Origin: Aulostomus chinensis
Lineage: Eukaryota; Chordata; Actinopteri; Syngnathiformes; Aulostomidae
Length of the DNA stretch: 64,000 nt
NCBI GenBank assembly: GCA_037954235.1
Contig: JBBMOA010000018.1
Coordinates: forward strand, 8,100,001-8,164,000
Reading direction: 5' to 3'
The notes under the pieces are model-generated. The model did no database searches. It was not told the DNA's origin and worked only from the letters and a program-made list of their open reading frames with translations. Below, piece by piece: positions 38,573 through 53,100 of this stretch. Both the position numbers and the translations under genes were made by a program. How positions within the stretch are numbered: position 1 is the stretch's first letter; each line of letters begins with the position of its first letter.

Positions 38573-40500
38573 AAGGGAGGAAGCGATGCTTGGGATGACT
38601 GAATTGATGTAGGCTTATTCTGTGGAGGGTTTGTGTGTTTGTGCTGTGTTTAGGGTTTCAGTTGTAGCCACCCTAAATCCACAAGCTGTGTGCCTTTTTT
38701 ACTGTTTATTTGCACCACGACCCAAAATGCCTTCAGTCTCGTTAGGCTTGATGTTGTTCATTAATCTTACACATATCGGTGCCAGAGTTGCAGTCTCTGG
38801 TCATCTGCTGAGATGTTGTTAGCTGCAGTTCTAGATGAAGGTAGTATAGCCTGCTCCTCCCACCGCGCCAGTCATCTGTAACTTAGATTTCATCTTCTCT
38901 ACATTTCAGTGTTTCTCAATATTCAAATGTGAATGATAAACTATGTACTTTCATTGCATGCATCCCAGGTATCAACATCTTTCTGACGTGCTAAAATTGC
39001 TCTGATACAATTTGTATAGTTGTCTCCGGCTTAGTTGTGAGTTTAAGAAAAAAAAAAAAAAAAAGATGAGCTGTCATCTCCCTGCAAACGCCTGCGCGCG
39101 CACCGCCCAGAAAGTAATTGTTACAGCGGCATACGGGCCAAAGTTATCTATTTGATTAAGTGTATTGTCATTTATAGAGATCGTTCCTTTATAAATCGTT
39201 GCACTGTGCATCGTTTAAAAGGAAAATTGATGAATTTGGCATTTGTTTGAGCAGCTTGCACTTAGCACTTATCAAATGCTGTGAAGTCCATGTTTGGCAA
39301 TCTTTTCTACTGCGCAAGACTGCACCATCGATCTCTTTTATCCTCTTTGAACAGCACTTCCTGTATTTTGGTTTGTATCCTCTGTGATTGTAGTTTTTGA
39401 AGGGCAAGTTCCACTTTGTGTAGCTCTTATGAATCACTATTTTTGCACTTGTTTTGTACACTTAATAAAAAAGAACATGCTTTGCTCCAGTAATGCTGTT
39501 TCCCATCTGTTGAGCGCTGATGATGCAGGTTGGTGTTCTAGTATTCAGGATTATTGGGAGATAAGGTGGTTTTCTCACAGCATGCCTTTGTACGTGATAC
39601 TGTAAACCAGCAGGTGGCACTCATTGCTGCAAAATAAATGCGTTGTCCATGAGCTTACACGCTACAAACTGAACCAAAAGTGGGTTAAACCATCTCAGTC
39701 AAAGTGCAGTAATTGACAGCTGCTGAACTATCAAGAGTGCACAGCTGTAATCAACATTGGATTGGGGGTGAATTGATTCTCGTTTTTATGTTCGATCTCA
39801 GTCCAAGAAAATTTGTTCACAGTATAAAAATGCATAAACATTCACGGCAAAACTGCTCTCAATTTTGATTAGAATCATTGATGAATGTTTAAAAATGAAT
39901 TATTATTAAACAGTCACATAAGATAATTTGCATTGCTCCTTAGGCCAAGGAAAGAACTAACCACCAACTAACCATGAACTACTTATTCTGCCGAACTACT
40001 TATTCATTAACCCTCAAAGTGCTTGTATAATACAATAGCGTGTTGGTTGTGTGTAAGATCAAGTATTTAGCTCATTGGCTGTTGTTCCCATAAAGAAAAT
40101 TGTCAACCAATCATTGTCAACCATGAATAATTGCCTTGTTTTCAGTGTGAGTGGCGTGTGTGAGCCAGGGGTGTGAGGACTGTATGGGACGTTCAAGACC
40201 AAGTAGGCGAAATACCACCTTTAGCATTAGCCACTAAAATTAAATTGAAAAACGATCATATATGAACCCAATCGGCTCTAGTTGAGGCTGAAAAGATAGA
40301 TTATTGATGTTTCTAAAATTACCACACATTACTGCGTCACACTTATTTTCAAAAACTAAATACAGTTCCACTTTTGTTGCTGGTTCTACGACTCGACGTC
40401 CTCATAATTCCCACTTTCCCTGAAGGCAGAAGAAACACTGGGTGTGGAATCAGCCAATCAGAGGCCAGCAGACATGATCCAAGCAGGTCGGCTGATGGAC
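38573..40500. other. cnp 3' UTR and cnp-acly spacer
   Basis: cnp 3' UTR probably runs to the AATAAA at 39464. The remaining ~1 kb leads into the acly promoter. No other coding frame is supported. Confidence 0.6.
39464..39469 (+). terminator. Poly(A) signal of cnp
   Basis: AATAAA about 0.9 kb past the stop, the best-placed canonical hexamer; another occurs near 39632. Confidence 0.55.
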
Positions 40501-40650
40501 ACAGAAGACAAAACTGCATGCGGCTTCTTGTTTCCTGCACCCCTGGTCCCTGTAGGAGGTGACGCTGGAGCTCCTCGACGGAGAAAACGGATTCATTCAA
40601 CCGCCTAACCTCGTTGGAGCTGTCCCAGGAAGACATATTTCAAACACAAG
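40451..40650 (+). promoter_or_regulatory. acly promoter and untranslated first exon (inferred)
   Basis: A CCAAT box in AGCCAATCAGAGG (CCAAT at 40454-40458) fits an NF-Y site, as known for mammalian ACLY promoters. About 190 bp later a strong donor (CACAAG then GTGAGTAC, exon end 40650) could close an untranslated exon splicing to 44149. The transcription start was not located. Confidence 0.45.
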
Positions 40651-43600
40651 GTGAGTACATGTTGGTTTTTGGATAATGTTTAACTTTGTTTTGCTAGCTA
40701 CCGCCTTTAACTTTCTCCCAGTGGAGGTGGTAAAAGATGAAAAAGATATAAAAACAAGTTGAACTTGCTCGGCCCACCTTTACCCACATGTACCTAGAAT
40801 TTACTCTCCGTAAATCTTTCTTCTAAAAAAAAAAAAAAAGTTGGTAACAGTGATGTTGATGTGCAGGTGACTCGCATGGCTGCTTTGCTCGAGTGAATGA
40901 ATGAATGAGTGAGTGAATTACGATCGCTGGTGTCCCTGCTCTCAGTTAAAGCCCGGTGGTTGGCATGTTTCTGGTAAAGTTGAAAGTACTTGTTGGAGTA
41001 CATTCTTTACTTTTAGCTATTTTTTTCCACGATGCCTGCCTGGTTGCTTTCATGGGCACCTGTGCTGCTCGATGTCTTGCCTTCCGATAACCACCAGTTT
41101 TTCCTGCTCACAAACGTTATTGTGCATCTGCTGCTGCTGCTGCTTTTGTTGTGGAACAGCGACGTTGAATGGCTGAAGAGAGAAAATAGCTGATCTATCT
41201 CAGCTGGAAGGAACAAACCTGCTATGAAAGCAGCATTGTAGTGACTCGGGGACAATGATAATCGATAGAGAGAAAGGACCTTATATTCCCTCTAAGAAAT
41301 TGCTGGCAGGGCTGCTGTGTAGTCGAGGGACTCCTGAGCCGACATCAGCTTTCGGCCTAATGAAAAACACAGGAGAAACTGGCAGAGCAGGTATTCCATC
41401 CCTTCAAGGTTGCATAATAAACAGAAATTGTCACAGGACTTGGTTTATCAGTACTGCTGTCATTTACTTTTGAGGAAGGATGCAGCGATAACATCTGAGT
41501 CTGTGCAGAATTAGCGAGAATACAACAGCATGCTTACTATGAAACTGTCTATGAACATTTAGATTGATCTGAGCAGATTGGATCAAATATTGTTTTTTTT
41601 TTTTAAAGTATGTTTTCAGTCAAAGAAGAGGAAGATTGATCTATACTTTTGAAATCATTGCAGTTAGAAATGTTTAAAGTAGATTGTTATTTCTGTATCT
41701 GCAGTAACTATATTTAAGTCTGTAAGAAGGGAGAATGGACATTAACCAACATCCAAGTAAATGCACTTCACTTAGCCAGTCAACTCATTTTCAATGGCAG
41801 TCCCTTTGCCTGATGTTATGCATCCGAGAGCAGTGAAAATTTTTTATGATAGCACAAATATTTACAATGGTAAATATAAATGACGATGGGAATATGGCAG
41901 GCGATTGTGAAATTCCGGGCTGATATCGATGAAATAAGTTGGCTGATAACTGATACTTAACCTGATTGCTTTTTTATTTTTGTTTATGTTGACCTTCATC
42001 CCGCTTTGTGGGAGCGTCACAAAAACAAAACAAAACAACCTTTTAACATCAAGGCATCAACATTGGTTGCTGCCATCACTGAATGCCTTCTTTTCAGATT
42101 GTAGTCCAAAAAAGCAAATATTGTCGACAACACCGGCGATATATTGACGCATCGCTAGTAATCAAGGACAGTAAAACACGAATCACATCACTACAGACTC
42201 GAGAGACGCAAGCCGCTCACTCAGGACAATCATCAGATGCTCGGCAGTAGCAATAATTGTATTCATAATTCAGTGAACAGTCATACTTTTTATCTTTTAC
42301 AAATTGTTGTAGGTGTTACAGAGTAAGTGTTCTACTAAAGTGTAAACCGTCTTTAAATGGTGGAAATGTACCCAGAGTGATGGCTGATATGATGCCTGGC
42401 TATGATGCCTTTATTACAGTAATCAGCCTTGTTTTTCCAAGGAGTAGAGTTGATGCTTCCTGCAAGTCCTACAGGCTGCCAGATGTTAGATGTGGTGTTT
42501 GTTGGGCTATTAACGGTTCGGTCGGTCACGCCATTTTTGCAATTGATTGCTTTTCCTGTTTCTCCTGATCTTAAACAAAAGGATTCCTGCTTATGACTCT
42601 CATTAAAAAAAAAAAAAAAAAATCTTGCAGCTGGCTTGATTCATTCTTTCTTTCTTTTTTTTTTTTTTAATGTGAGCTGTTCATCCTGGAAGGGTACCCG
42701 GTGTGAGGAGAAATTGCGTGATCTCATCGAGCCGCGCCAGTGAGTGCAAAGGTCACAAAAACTCCTCCCTTGAGCAATAAATTTTATGGATGCTATGACC
42801 CATCATTGAATTTCTTGCTTTACTTTTGTGACGTTCTCCCAAACAAGGAAATGAGTCTGTGCACCCCCCCCCCCCAAAAAAAAACAAAAAAACAAAAATC
42901 AATGGATACTTTTTTTTTCCTTGCCTGTATCTTTTCTGTTTTTAAATAGAAGTCATAACAGGTCACATGAAGTCAGCGGGGCATTTGTGTAGTTTCATCA
43001 CTCTCCTTCTGTTGCTCATATAAAATCCAATCATTTGTGTGGCAGGCGAGTCCCTCTCATGTCAGTAGAGTCAAACAAACCCTGCCTGCTGCTTGACTGG
43101 TTTTGGCTAACACTCACGGGATCATGATTTACATGGCCATCATTCAAAAAGGAAAACATAACTCAGGTCGAAGCATGGAGCTCTAATGAGCAACATTTGG
43201 TTTAAATAATTCAAACGGCTAGTGTTTGCTGCTGAAATCCATCCCGCACAATGACATACTTTTGACACTACGTGCTGTTAAATGACGCATGCAACTGGCA
43301 GGAGAAGAACTCTCCTCAGACCGTACAAATGATCACACATGTCTCCCCTGACTGTGATGCAGCTATAAAAACTTATGGCCGAAAGATTTTGGGTGTGTCT
43401 CAGATGAGTGGGAAGCCTCACTGAGTCATTGTTTTCATGCTGTGTCACGTATGCAAGTCCTATCGCACAAATGAAGACTTTGTTTAGGTCATACAATACA
43501 AGTTAATCTGGATTAAAAAAAAAAACAAAGTGCTCACTTTGAAACTACAATTTATTTTTTTTTGATTCCATGAGTAAAAAAAGCAAGGTTGTGTGTCTGT

Positions 43601-44148
43601 GTCAGCCTTTACTGAGAAAAATGCATCTCTGCTTAGGAATTCTGCTTGAACACTTATAAGCCTGAGTTGAAACGCTTGCGAGGACTCAATCAGTTCACTT
43701 TCGAAGGCATTTGTATCCAAAAAGACAATTAGCAAAATTGAAAAAAGGCTCGTACAAAACTTGCAGGAAAAGACATTCAATCGATCTTTGCAGGTTTTAA
43801 TTCAGTGCAATTTTTTTTGTAACTGAAACAGTTTATTCACTACATTTCTCATCCTAGAGTGCTACTTGAGGTAGGCAAATATAGCTTGATGATGTTTCCT
43901 CGTGCTGTAGTTACACCTGATGGCCTACTTAAAAAAAAAAAAAGACATGTCTGGAGGAAAACCTTAGCTGTCTGTAACTGAGGAAGTTATGTGTTTGTTT
44001 TCAACAGGGAGATCTTTAATTAGAACTCCTCCCTTCTCTCGTCCCTCGTCTCTGTCCATCACTTGAATTCTCTTTGCATCCTTCTCTCCACATCACTAAT
44101 TCTGCTCTGCATTTATCTCTCACTGCTTGTGCGTCGGTGTATCTCCAG
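40651..44148. other. acly intron 1 (inferred)
   Basis: About 3.5 kb. Between roughly 41915 and 42165 are blocks such as GGCTGATAACTGATAC and GGCGATATATTGACGCATC, typical of decayed fish DNA-transposon remnants but too degraded to classify. Poly-A and poly-T runs are frequent. No gene is seen. Confidence 0.45.
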
Positions 44149-44191
44149 GTCCATCTACTCCTCCTTTTCGGCCGGTCGTGCCTGAGCAGTC

Positions 44192-47100
44192 ATGTCTGCC
44201 AAAGCCATCTCTGAGCAGACGGGAAAGGAGTTCCTCTACAAGTACATCTGCACATCCGCCGCCGTCCAGAACAGATTCCGTTATGCCAACGTGACTCCTG
44301 AAACTGACTTTGATCGACTGGCACAAGAGCACCCATGGCTGCTTACAGAGGTGAGGCTTGTGGATGACTTATTAATGTCTAAAGCACAGACTGTTCTTGA
44401 GATAGCGGGGGAACTATCTCCTCTTAATGGAAGCAATCACTTAGGCTGGCGGCAGAGTGGTCTCTGGGTGCTAGTTAGCTGACGTCACAGACGCATCCAG
44501 TTGCTCTGTCACATTCTTGGTGCAAGTTCAGCTCATGAAACTCAGAAGAGAAGAACACCGTTCTTTTCTATTCCTCATCACACGGGAGAGCTGGGCTCAG
44601 CTTCCAACCCCTCCAGGTCTTACCTGCCGCATCACCCTGCTCTCAGATCAGCTTTTACTTTTCTTCATAGCGTTGCAGAGAGACAGGTTCTAATAGAAGT
44701 TAAGTGAATTACGCTGTGACTCATGTTGGATCTCCTCACTCACGTCTGAAGGTTTTATCTCGGAGGCAGGAGGAGCGAGTGCAGGGCAGATACCCTGAGA
44801 TACGTGCTGCGGTGGAATTGATTACAAAATTGCATTAACTTCGGCCCTCTGCTTGCTGGCCAGCACCCAGATACTAATGGCTCCACGGTCATAAGTCACT
44901 CACTGGCTCTAATGGTGGGGGTGGGATGTGACTTTGCATTTGCGTCACATTGAAACAAGGGTACAGGAGAGAATCCTCGGTCTTCAGACATAGAATTCAT
45001 GTCTGCTGAAGAATGACTGCAGCGATGAGTGAAACAGTCTTGGTGCTTGAGCCGCCTTCAGATTGTTTCTCACACAAATATTGTGTGACAGTGTAAATGC
45101 AGTAGAGCTGCGTGAAAAGAATTTTCTTTCCAGATTTTGCGTTTTTCTAATTAACTTGAAAATGGAAATAATGAAGAGTACATACCTCCTTCAAGGAAGC
45201 TACTTTGATACGTGATGTGAACGTACTGTTGTCAAAATCTGTTCGTACATTTTCTCTCCAACCTACAAATATAGGCCTTGTTGAAATGTTCTTTCAAATA
45301 TTATGCATGAATTCAGTGCTCTTACATGTCTGGAAAAATAACTGAAGTGCGTTGGCAAGATGTAGCCATTAGCACAGTCTCCAGGATCTACAAATGTAAT
45401 CACTTGTTCCTTGTACTATTATCTTTGCACCAAATTTCATAAAAATCCATCCCATCAGTTTTGAGTTGGTGGAGGTAATGGATCCTCTGTTGGATTTTCT
45501 GCTTTTTCATCCTGACACACACTGGTGTTTTGTCTTCCTCCCCCAGAGGCTGGTGGTGAAGCCGGACCAGCTGATCAAGAGGCGAGGGAAGCTGGGCCTA
45601 GTTGGTGTCAACTTGGATCTGAATGGCGTCAGAGAGTGGCTGAAACCCCGCCTCATGAAGGAGACAATGGTACGTCATCTACCCTCACCCCACCCTGCTG
45701 GTTGAGAGTGTGCACTTTGCCAAACACTCCTTCAATCAATATGATCCTGGAGCTTTACTCCTACCCTCCTCCCACTGCCCGTCTCTTCACCCTCCATCCC
45801 TGCTTTGCCCTGCTGCATTTTGTATGTATTTGCTAGTCTCTTAACAGCTGCACATCCTGCTGTTGACGCAGTCCTCTGCTAGTGAATCAGCCCAGTCAGC
45901 CGAAGGAAACGCTCCTACTGAATAAACAGTCCATCCATCCAGTCAGCATAGCACACAGCACACAAGATTCATCTCTGAGGCGCTGCCCTGCCTCATAAAC
46001 CAAGACGCGAGTAATAGAGAGATGTCCATAAACCATAGAAGAAGAAGAGAGTAGCATCACTGAGATGGGGGGGGGGGGGTGTATTTCTCTACGCATGAGA
46101 TATGAAACTGTCTGCAGCTTGTGGCTTTAAATCATCAAGATAAATAGAGCCACAATATTTGTGATTGGTTTGGATTTATTGTACTTAAAAGGCAGGGAAG
46201 TAATTTGGTAGAGTTCCAGTTAGTACAGTCGATGTCTACTAAATATTGATTGAATGTGTATTTTCATCTCCAGTGCCTTACAATTATGTAACGTGCATTT
46301 AAGTAGAATAAATCAAATCAATTTTCATGTGAGGAGAACTTAGTAAAGGTGGGGCAATATATCTCGATTGGTTCTTCTTGAGATACGATATTATGGCGCT
46401 GCGGCCAACTGATATGGATGCTTTTATTGTAACAGTTGGTAATTAACTAGCCAAGCCTGATCTGCAAATCCCCAAACTTGTGCTTTTCCTATGTGTGTTT
46501 TTGTTTTTTTTTAAATGCCAAAGAATCACAGGAAGCATTTTTTTCACCAGGAACTTGCCTGTAAAAGTCCTGACAGTTTGCTATAAATACATGGTTTCGT
46601 TGCGAGAACAAAGGCCGTAAATGTCTCAGTGTCCCATTTTATTATATATATATTATACATTCACTGAATTAAACTGCGTTGGTTTTACTTCGAGCCATGA
46701 AGGAGTGCAGCCTGCAGGAGGGCCGACGAACTGACCGCTCTCCGTGGTGCTGATCCTGCTGCTGTGGCTAGCCGTTAACTCCGCCCACAGTGGACATTCA
46801 AATGCTTGTCGCAGTTCTACCCTGATGCACTTTTCAGTTAAAATCCAGTAGGAATACACATCTGATGATACCAATACCAAGTCCCATACCAGAACTCTTT
46901 ATTTTTTAGGTATGAAGTTTAAAGATACATCATCAGTCTGAGGTGAACCCCACAGCTTTTCTGAAAGCAAGCAAGAAATCTACACGAATGCAAGACATTT
47001 AAGTGCACTCCAGAGAAGTCTATTAAAACTGTATGAATCGGTGCTGTGTCTCATGTTACATGATGGCAGTTTCATGATCCAGCGGGATCCATGGGATCGT

Positions 47101-50100
47101 TCGTGGATCGGCAGCATCGTTCCAATATCTGGTCCGTGCATGACTCTGTGAATAACATCACGATTTGTTTCCAAAACTGAATAAAGATGCTGATCACACA
47201 CAATGCGTATCACTAACAGTTGGGTTTGTGTTTCTCTGCTTGTTGTTGTACTTTGTTTTATCTCAGTTGTCAAATAATGCAACCCTGACACCGCAGTGCG
47301 CTGAAGAAAAGCGCAATTCCTACTTTATTGCCTTTTTAGGATGAAATTCTGATGAAATGTTTTCGAGTCTAGCATCTATTGAGAAATCTCTTAGATTCCC
47401 ACCCTTAGACGTGATCATGCTCATACAAATTTCATTCACAAAATTCATGCATTTCTTTGTCTTTTCCTTTTCTCTCTGTGAGATAGTGATGGAAGTGGCC
47501 CGAGCCCTTTTGTGGGCTCAGTCAAATAGGCTTTCACCAGTCATCAACCATCTTCTTCAAAATGGCAACTCCCTCGGTCCTTTCTATCTTTTTCTTTGTT
47601 GTTCTCTCTGGCTGGCTGCTCTCAGACAGTCCCTAGTTACGTTCTGCCCGTTGGCCTTTAAACAGAAATGGTTAGAGCCTTGCTGAATGAGCTGCGTTAG
47701 CGGGCTGGAGTAAGATGTGACAACATTTCCCTTTTCGTTCTTATGAATCAAGATCCTTCTTTTTTTATTTTCTTTTTTTTTTTTGTAATGTCAGTTCAAT
47801 TCGGCCACGTTGCAGTCTAAAAAAAAAAAAAAAAAGTTTTTATCTTGGAAAGCATGTCTGACCTGAAACAATCAGACCATTCCAGACATGAGCCAAATCT
47901 TATCTTATTCACCAAACAAGTGAGTTTTCATCTTATTTTCTGGCTAATCTTCAGGTTGGAAAGGCAAAAGGCATCCTCAAGAACTTCCTCATCGAGCCAT
48001 TCATCCCACATAAACAGGTAAATCACTCATCACACATCCTAAATAAAAAAAACAACAACAAACAAAACAAAACTCCAATGTTCCTTAGTTTTACCTTCAT
48101 TGTTTTTTTTAAATAAGAATTCTTGTATTTCTCCATCATTCAGGAGGAGGAGTTCTACGTGTGCATCTATGCCACCCGGGAGGGGGACCATGTTCTGTTT
48201 CACCACGAGGGAGGGGTGGATGTAGGGGACGTGGATACCAAGGCAAAGAAGCTGCTAATTGGGGTGGATGAAAAGATCACTGAAGACTCTGTGACGAAGG
48301 AGCTGCTTACTCATGTCCCAAGTGACAAGAAAGTGTGAGTAATTGGAGTTGAAACGGCAGAGTAGAAAGATTCTGGCGCTCTGTCAGGAATAAACGATAC
48401 CTCTGGAATCTCATATATTTATGGCTAGAAGAGTCACCGTTTGAAAGGAACGTGACCGTGAGGTTTTTGCGCTGGGCGTTACCTGAATAATCCTCCTGAA
48501 ATGCTGCAGAATCTGACCACTGGTAGGAAACAACAGTAGCACATCATACGAGAGAGAGAGCGCTCTGACACTGCAGTAAATGGGGGGGAGCAGGAGCTGG
48601 CGAGCAGTGGGTTTCCATTAGACAAATGACAAACTCCCTCCGCTACTTCGCCCTTCTTCAATCACCCCCCCCCCCCCGCCGACCTTTCTTTTCCAACACT
48701 GCTGCCACATTCAGAGCACGTCCTTTTGAGTTTGATGGCTATGATAGTGTGTCTCAGCCCTTCCAACCTCTCCCATCCATCTTCCCAGCAGTGCCACTGA
48801 TTCTGGCTGGAGCTGGCCGTCTTGGCTGACATTGACTAAGCTGCCCCAGGAATACCTGCGCCTACCTCAACTCACCTTCTTTGCTCTGTGGACTCTCTCC
48901 TCATCCTCCTTGTCACACTTTTGATTGAAAACAAAAGCAGCAGTTTTGTTGCTTTTCCATGAGAAGCTGAGTCACTCAGGGTTACTCTCCTGGGTCAGCC
49001 ACTCCTGACAACCGGCTGACGTGGTCACAAAGGCTGTGAGCTGTCTGTCTGCACAACTGACAGGCAGGACCAGAGAGAAAAATACTGCCGCTGCCCCCCC
49101 CCCTTCCCCCAGCCCTCCTTCTCATACAGCAACCCCCAACCACCCGTCACTGCTCTGTTTTGACACATGAAGGAGGAAGGAAACCAATTAGATTTCCCTC
49201 CTTTGCAGCCAATTTGCAGGCTGACTGTTCTGTGTCTAAACAACCCTTCATCGATGAAGCCTGCAGGTAGTCATTAGTCTGAGTCATGAAGAAATTAGAC
49301 GACAAAAAACAGCACTGGGACCACCGCAAACCGTACAGGGCAATTATGTAACACAGCCTGGATGTTACAATATACATTTTAGCATTTATATTAAATTCCA
49401 CCAAAGCTTGGATGTAAATACTTCTGACTCAAGTTTATTAAATTACTTCGAGGGAAATTTAGAAGGAGCTGGTCTCATGATAGGAGTGGGTTCTGGAGCT
49501 GAAGCCAGTGGTCCTGAGGTTCTAGTCTCTCATGTTGACTCTGGTCCCTCTGCAGGGTCCTCGCCAGCTTCATCGTTGGACTCTTCAACCTCTATGAAGA
49601 CCTTTTCTTCACATACCTGGAGATCAACCCACTGGGTAGGTTTTGTTGTTTTATTCCCAGATCCTACTTAATAAATGATGGTTGACACTCTTAATTACAG
49701 AACATTCATGAATATGTTATTCGATTATGAAATTGAAATGGGGACATCAAAAGGAAATTGAGGAAGAGAATATCAGCGAATTATAAACTATCATCTAGAA
49801 ACCAGAGGCAGAAGTTGACTCTGCCAACACTGAGAGAGGAAAAGAGTAAATAATTCATGCACTTGCTGTTTGATGATGGCACTGTGGGTTTGTAATGGAG
49901 TAATTGGGCACCAGTGCATGCCCTCTGGCAGCTGTTCCTGTGCATGGGACTGGGCTGCTGAGACTGGCTCTTGCTGCTTTGAAGTCATACAGAACTCATC
50001 TCCATCCTCATTTCCCTCCATGCTGTCCACCTCTTGTAGGAACAGCAGGAAGCTTGTGGGCTCCAGCAAATTCCCCCGACCTATTTAAAGCTTTGGAAAC

Positions 50101-53100
50101 ATTGTGTGTCTCAACAGGTGGGCGTGTTGTCCAAGTATAGACCCAGATACCTTGTCTTTCTTTTTACGTAGTGGTCACGACAGATGGAGTTTACGTGCTG
50201 GACATGGCAGCCAAGATTGACGCTACGGCTGACTACATCTGCAAGGCTAAGTGGGGTGACGTAGAGTTCCCTCCACCCTTTGGCAGGGAGGCCTATCCTG
50301 AGGTGAGTGTTGGGGCATTGGGAAATAAAGCTAGCAATGCATCGTCCACTCACATGTGCACCAAAAGGCTGCGCACAAAAACATTCATCACAGCAAGAAA
50401 AGAGATGCATCACATTTCACTCTGTCAGGATAAAAACTGTTGGGAAATATGACTGCAAACAAGTAAAGTTGGAGCAGTCATTTAAAATTCTGTACATAGA
50501 GGAGAAAAGGGCAACATTATGGCTCAACTGCTGATTTCTGTGGGAGTTAAAATGCATCTTCTAAAGGGCCACTTCAAATAAAAGGCTCATTTATGATATA
50601 TTGTTAGCTACTGTTGCTAAAAGTGGGTCTGTTGTTTGGTAACTAACAGATTATTGGGTTCAAATAAAGAAAACTGCCAGTTTCCGGGGTCATGCTGGTG
50701 CATGTAGCAGCTCCTCTCAGACAGACGGTATGTACCAGACGGGCTGGTCTAATTGGACTGCTGTGATTGTAGAGTGGAGATGTTGGAGCTTTTGATTGGA
50801 GGCTTTTCATCTTGGCCCCCAGCTGTGGTCCTGGCTGCCAAAACAAAAACTGATGTGCATCACATCCACCATGGCTCTTAACAGTATCTCTAGTCCTGAT
50901 GATGAGCTGCAGTTCCGTGGTTTGGAGCTTGTTTCGCTCAGGCTCTGATTGAGGCTCTAATCACACACTCCACCCTGCTGTGTTCATATAATCATCCTCT
51001 CACCTCCTCATTGACCTTTACCTCGTCTTTTACAGGAGGCCTACATCGCCGACCTGGATGCCAAAAGTGGCGCCAGCCTCAAACTGACTCTGCTCAACCC
51101 CCAAGGCAGGATCTGGACCATGGTTGCAGGGGGGGGTGCTTCAGTGGTGTACAGGTACTGGATCACTGAGCAGCCTGAATAGATAAGCCACCATTAGCCA
51201 TGTATCTGGAACCTAATTTTTCTCCCTGTTACCGAACTTGTCTGTTGACTCTGTATATTGATTGCAGGCTGCTTAGCATTAGCAGAGTATGCCAGTAATG
51301 CGGTTGTGTGAGTGATGGTGCTGCAGCCCATTTAGCTGCCTACTAAATTGGATTCTTGAATGCTGTCTCTTTTTTTTTTTTACCTTATTTTTTTTGTGAG
51401 AGTCTGGAGGAATGAATGGTGAAGTGTGACGCATGCAGGCCTGTCATCCAAGACTAATTATTCCCTCTGTGCCCTGTAAAGTTGCTGTTTACAGTGCAGG
51501 ATTAATTAACATCTGGGCATTTTTGTTAAAATGATGTGTAAGGTTTGATAGTTTCACAGCTCTAATAGTTGCATTTGTGTGTGATCCTCTCACAGTGACA
51601 CAATCTGTGACCTGGGTGGGGTCAACGAGCTGGCCAATTACGGGGAGTATTCAGGTGCACCAAGTGAACAGCAAACCTACGACTACGCCAAGACCATCCT
51701 GTCTCTGATGACCAGGGAGAAGCATCCTGATGGTAGGGACACTTGAAGCTTCTTTTGTAGTCAAAGTGTCATTCAAAAGTAATTTTTCTGTAATGTTTTT
51801 CAGGAAAAGTTCTGATCATCGGGGGTAGCATTGCAAACTTCACAAATGTGGCTGCAACATTTAAGGTACAGTATCGTCCTTTCTGACTCATTATTCCTCA
51901 GTAAATTTCAAAATATTCACAATGCATTCCCTTGTCTTTGGCAGGGAATTGTTCGGGCTATTCGAGACTACCAGGTGCCTCTAAAGGAGCATGAAGTAGC
52001 CATTTTTGTCCGCCGTGGAGGCCCCAACTACCAAGAAGGCCTGAGAGTGATGGGAGAAGTTGGTACGTTTTTACATTCAGTCATTATACTATCATCTGTT
52101 CAGTTTGAAAGTACATCAACAGACCCCTGCTCATTTCCAAATTCTTAAACCCTTTTCTCAGGCAAGACCACTGGGATCCCCATTCACGTCTTTGGCACAG
52201 AAACTCACATGACTGCCATTGTTGGCATGGCACTGGGCCACCGGCCAATCCCCAACCAGCCTCCTGTTGCCGCCCACACTGCCAACTTCCTTCTCAACTC
52301 CAGCGGCAGCACATCGGTATGACACTGAGGCTCCGTGCAGACAAATAGGCTGTCATGATGTCGTATGGGCTCCCTGTTCCATTTATCTAAGTCGTGACCA
52401 GGAGACGTACATGCCACAGCCTCGTCTGTCTTATTTTGTAGTGAACAGGGGAATTCAGTGAGGTTATCAGAATCTGAGTGGACCTTTTGTATAAGTGCAT
52501 TCAGGGTATTGTTGCCTCCTCTTACTCAGATATTTCTGAGACCACAGTCAGACGGGTTTGCCCTCAAGCATCCATTAAGAATGTTCAGCATGCAGTCAGC
52601 AAAGAGACCGTGTGCACATACGTGCATGTATTTACCTCCTTACTTCCAATGGATTCCCCATTTCTCCATGTTTTATAGAACTATGTAAGTCAGCTATTTT
52701 TACAGCTCCAAGCAATAAAGTCTTTCATTTTCCTTCACAGAGCTTTACTTGTCTGGCCAGTGGCACTGAAAATCAGGAACACTAAAACTCACTGTGTGCC
52801 TCGTTTGTGGGTGATGTCTTATAAAATAATCTGAAAACATAAAGGACCACTGTTGAGCTCTCCTGCTTCTTTTTTTTTTTTTTTCTTCTTCGGCATGTTC
52901 AGACCCCAGCATCCAGCAGGACAGCCTCTTTCTCTGAAAACAGAGCCAGAGTTGAGGGCTCGCCAGCCAAAAAGGTCAAAAGTGGACATCCAGTTGGTGA
53001 GGGAACACACATCACTGCACTGTGAATGCTTGGACGTGTTTTTCACCGTTAGTTCCCCCTGGGAAAGCATAAATGGGAGGTAGAAGCACTGCATTATTGA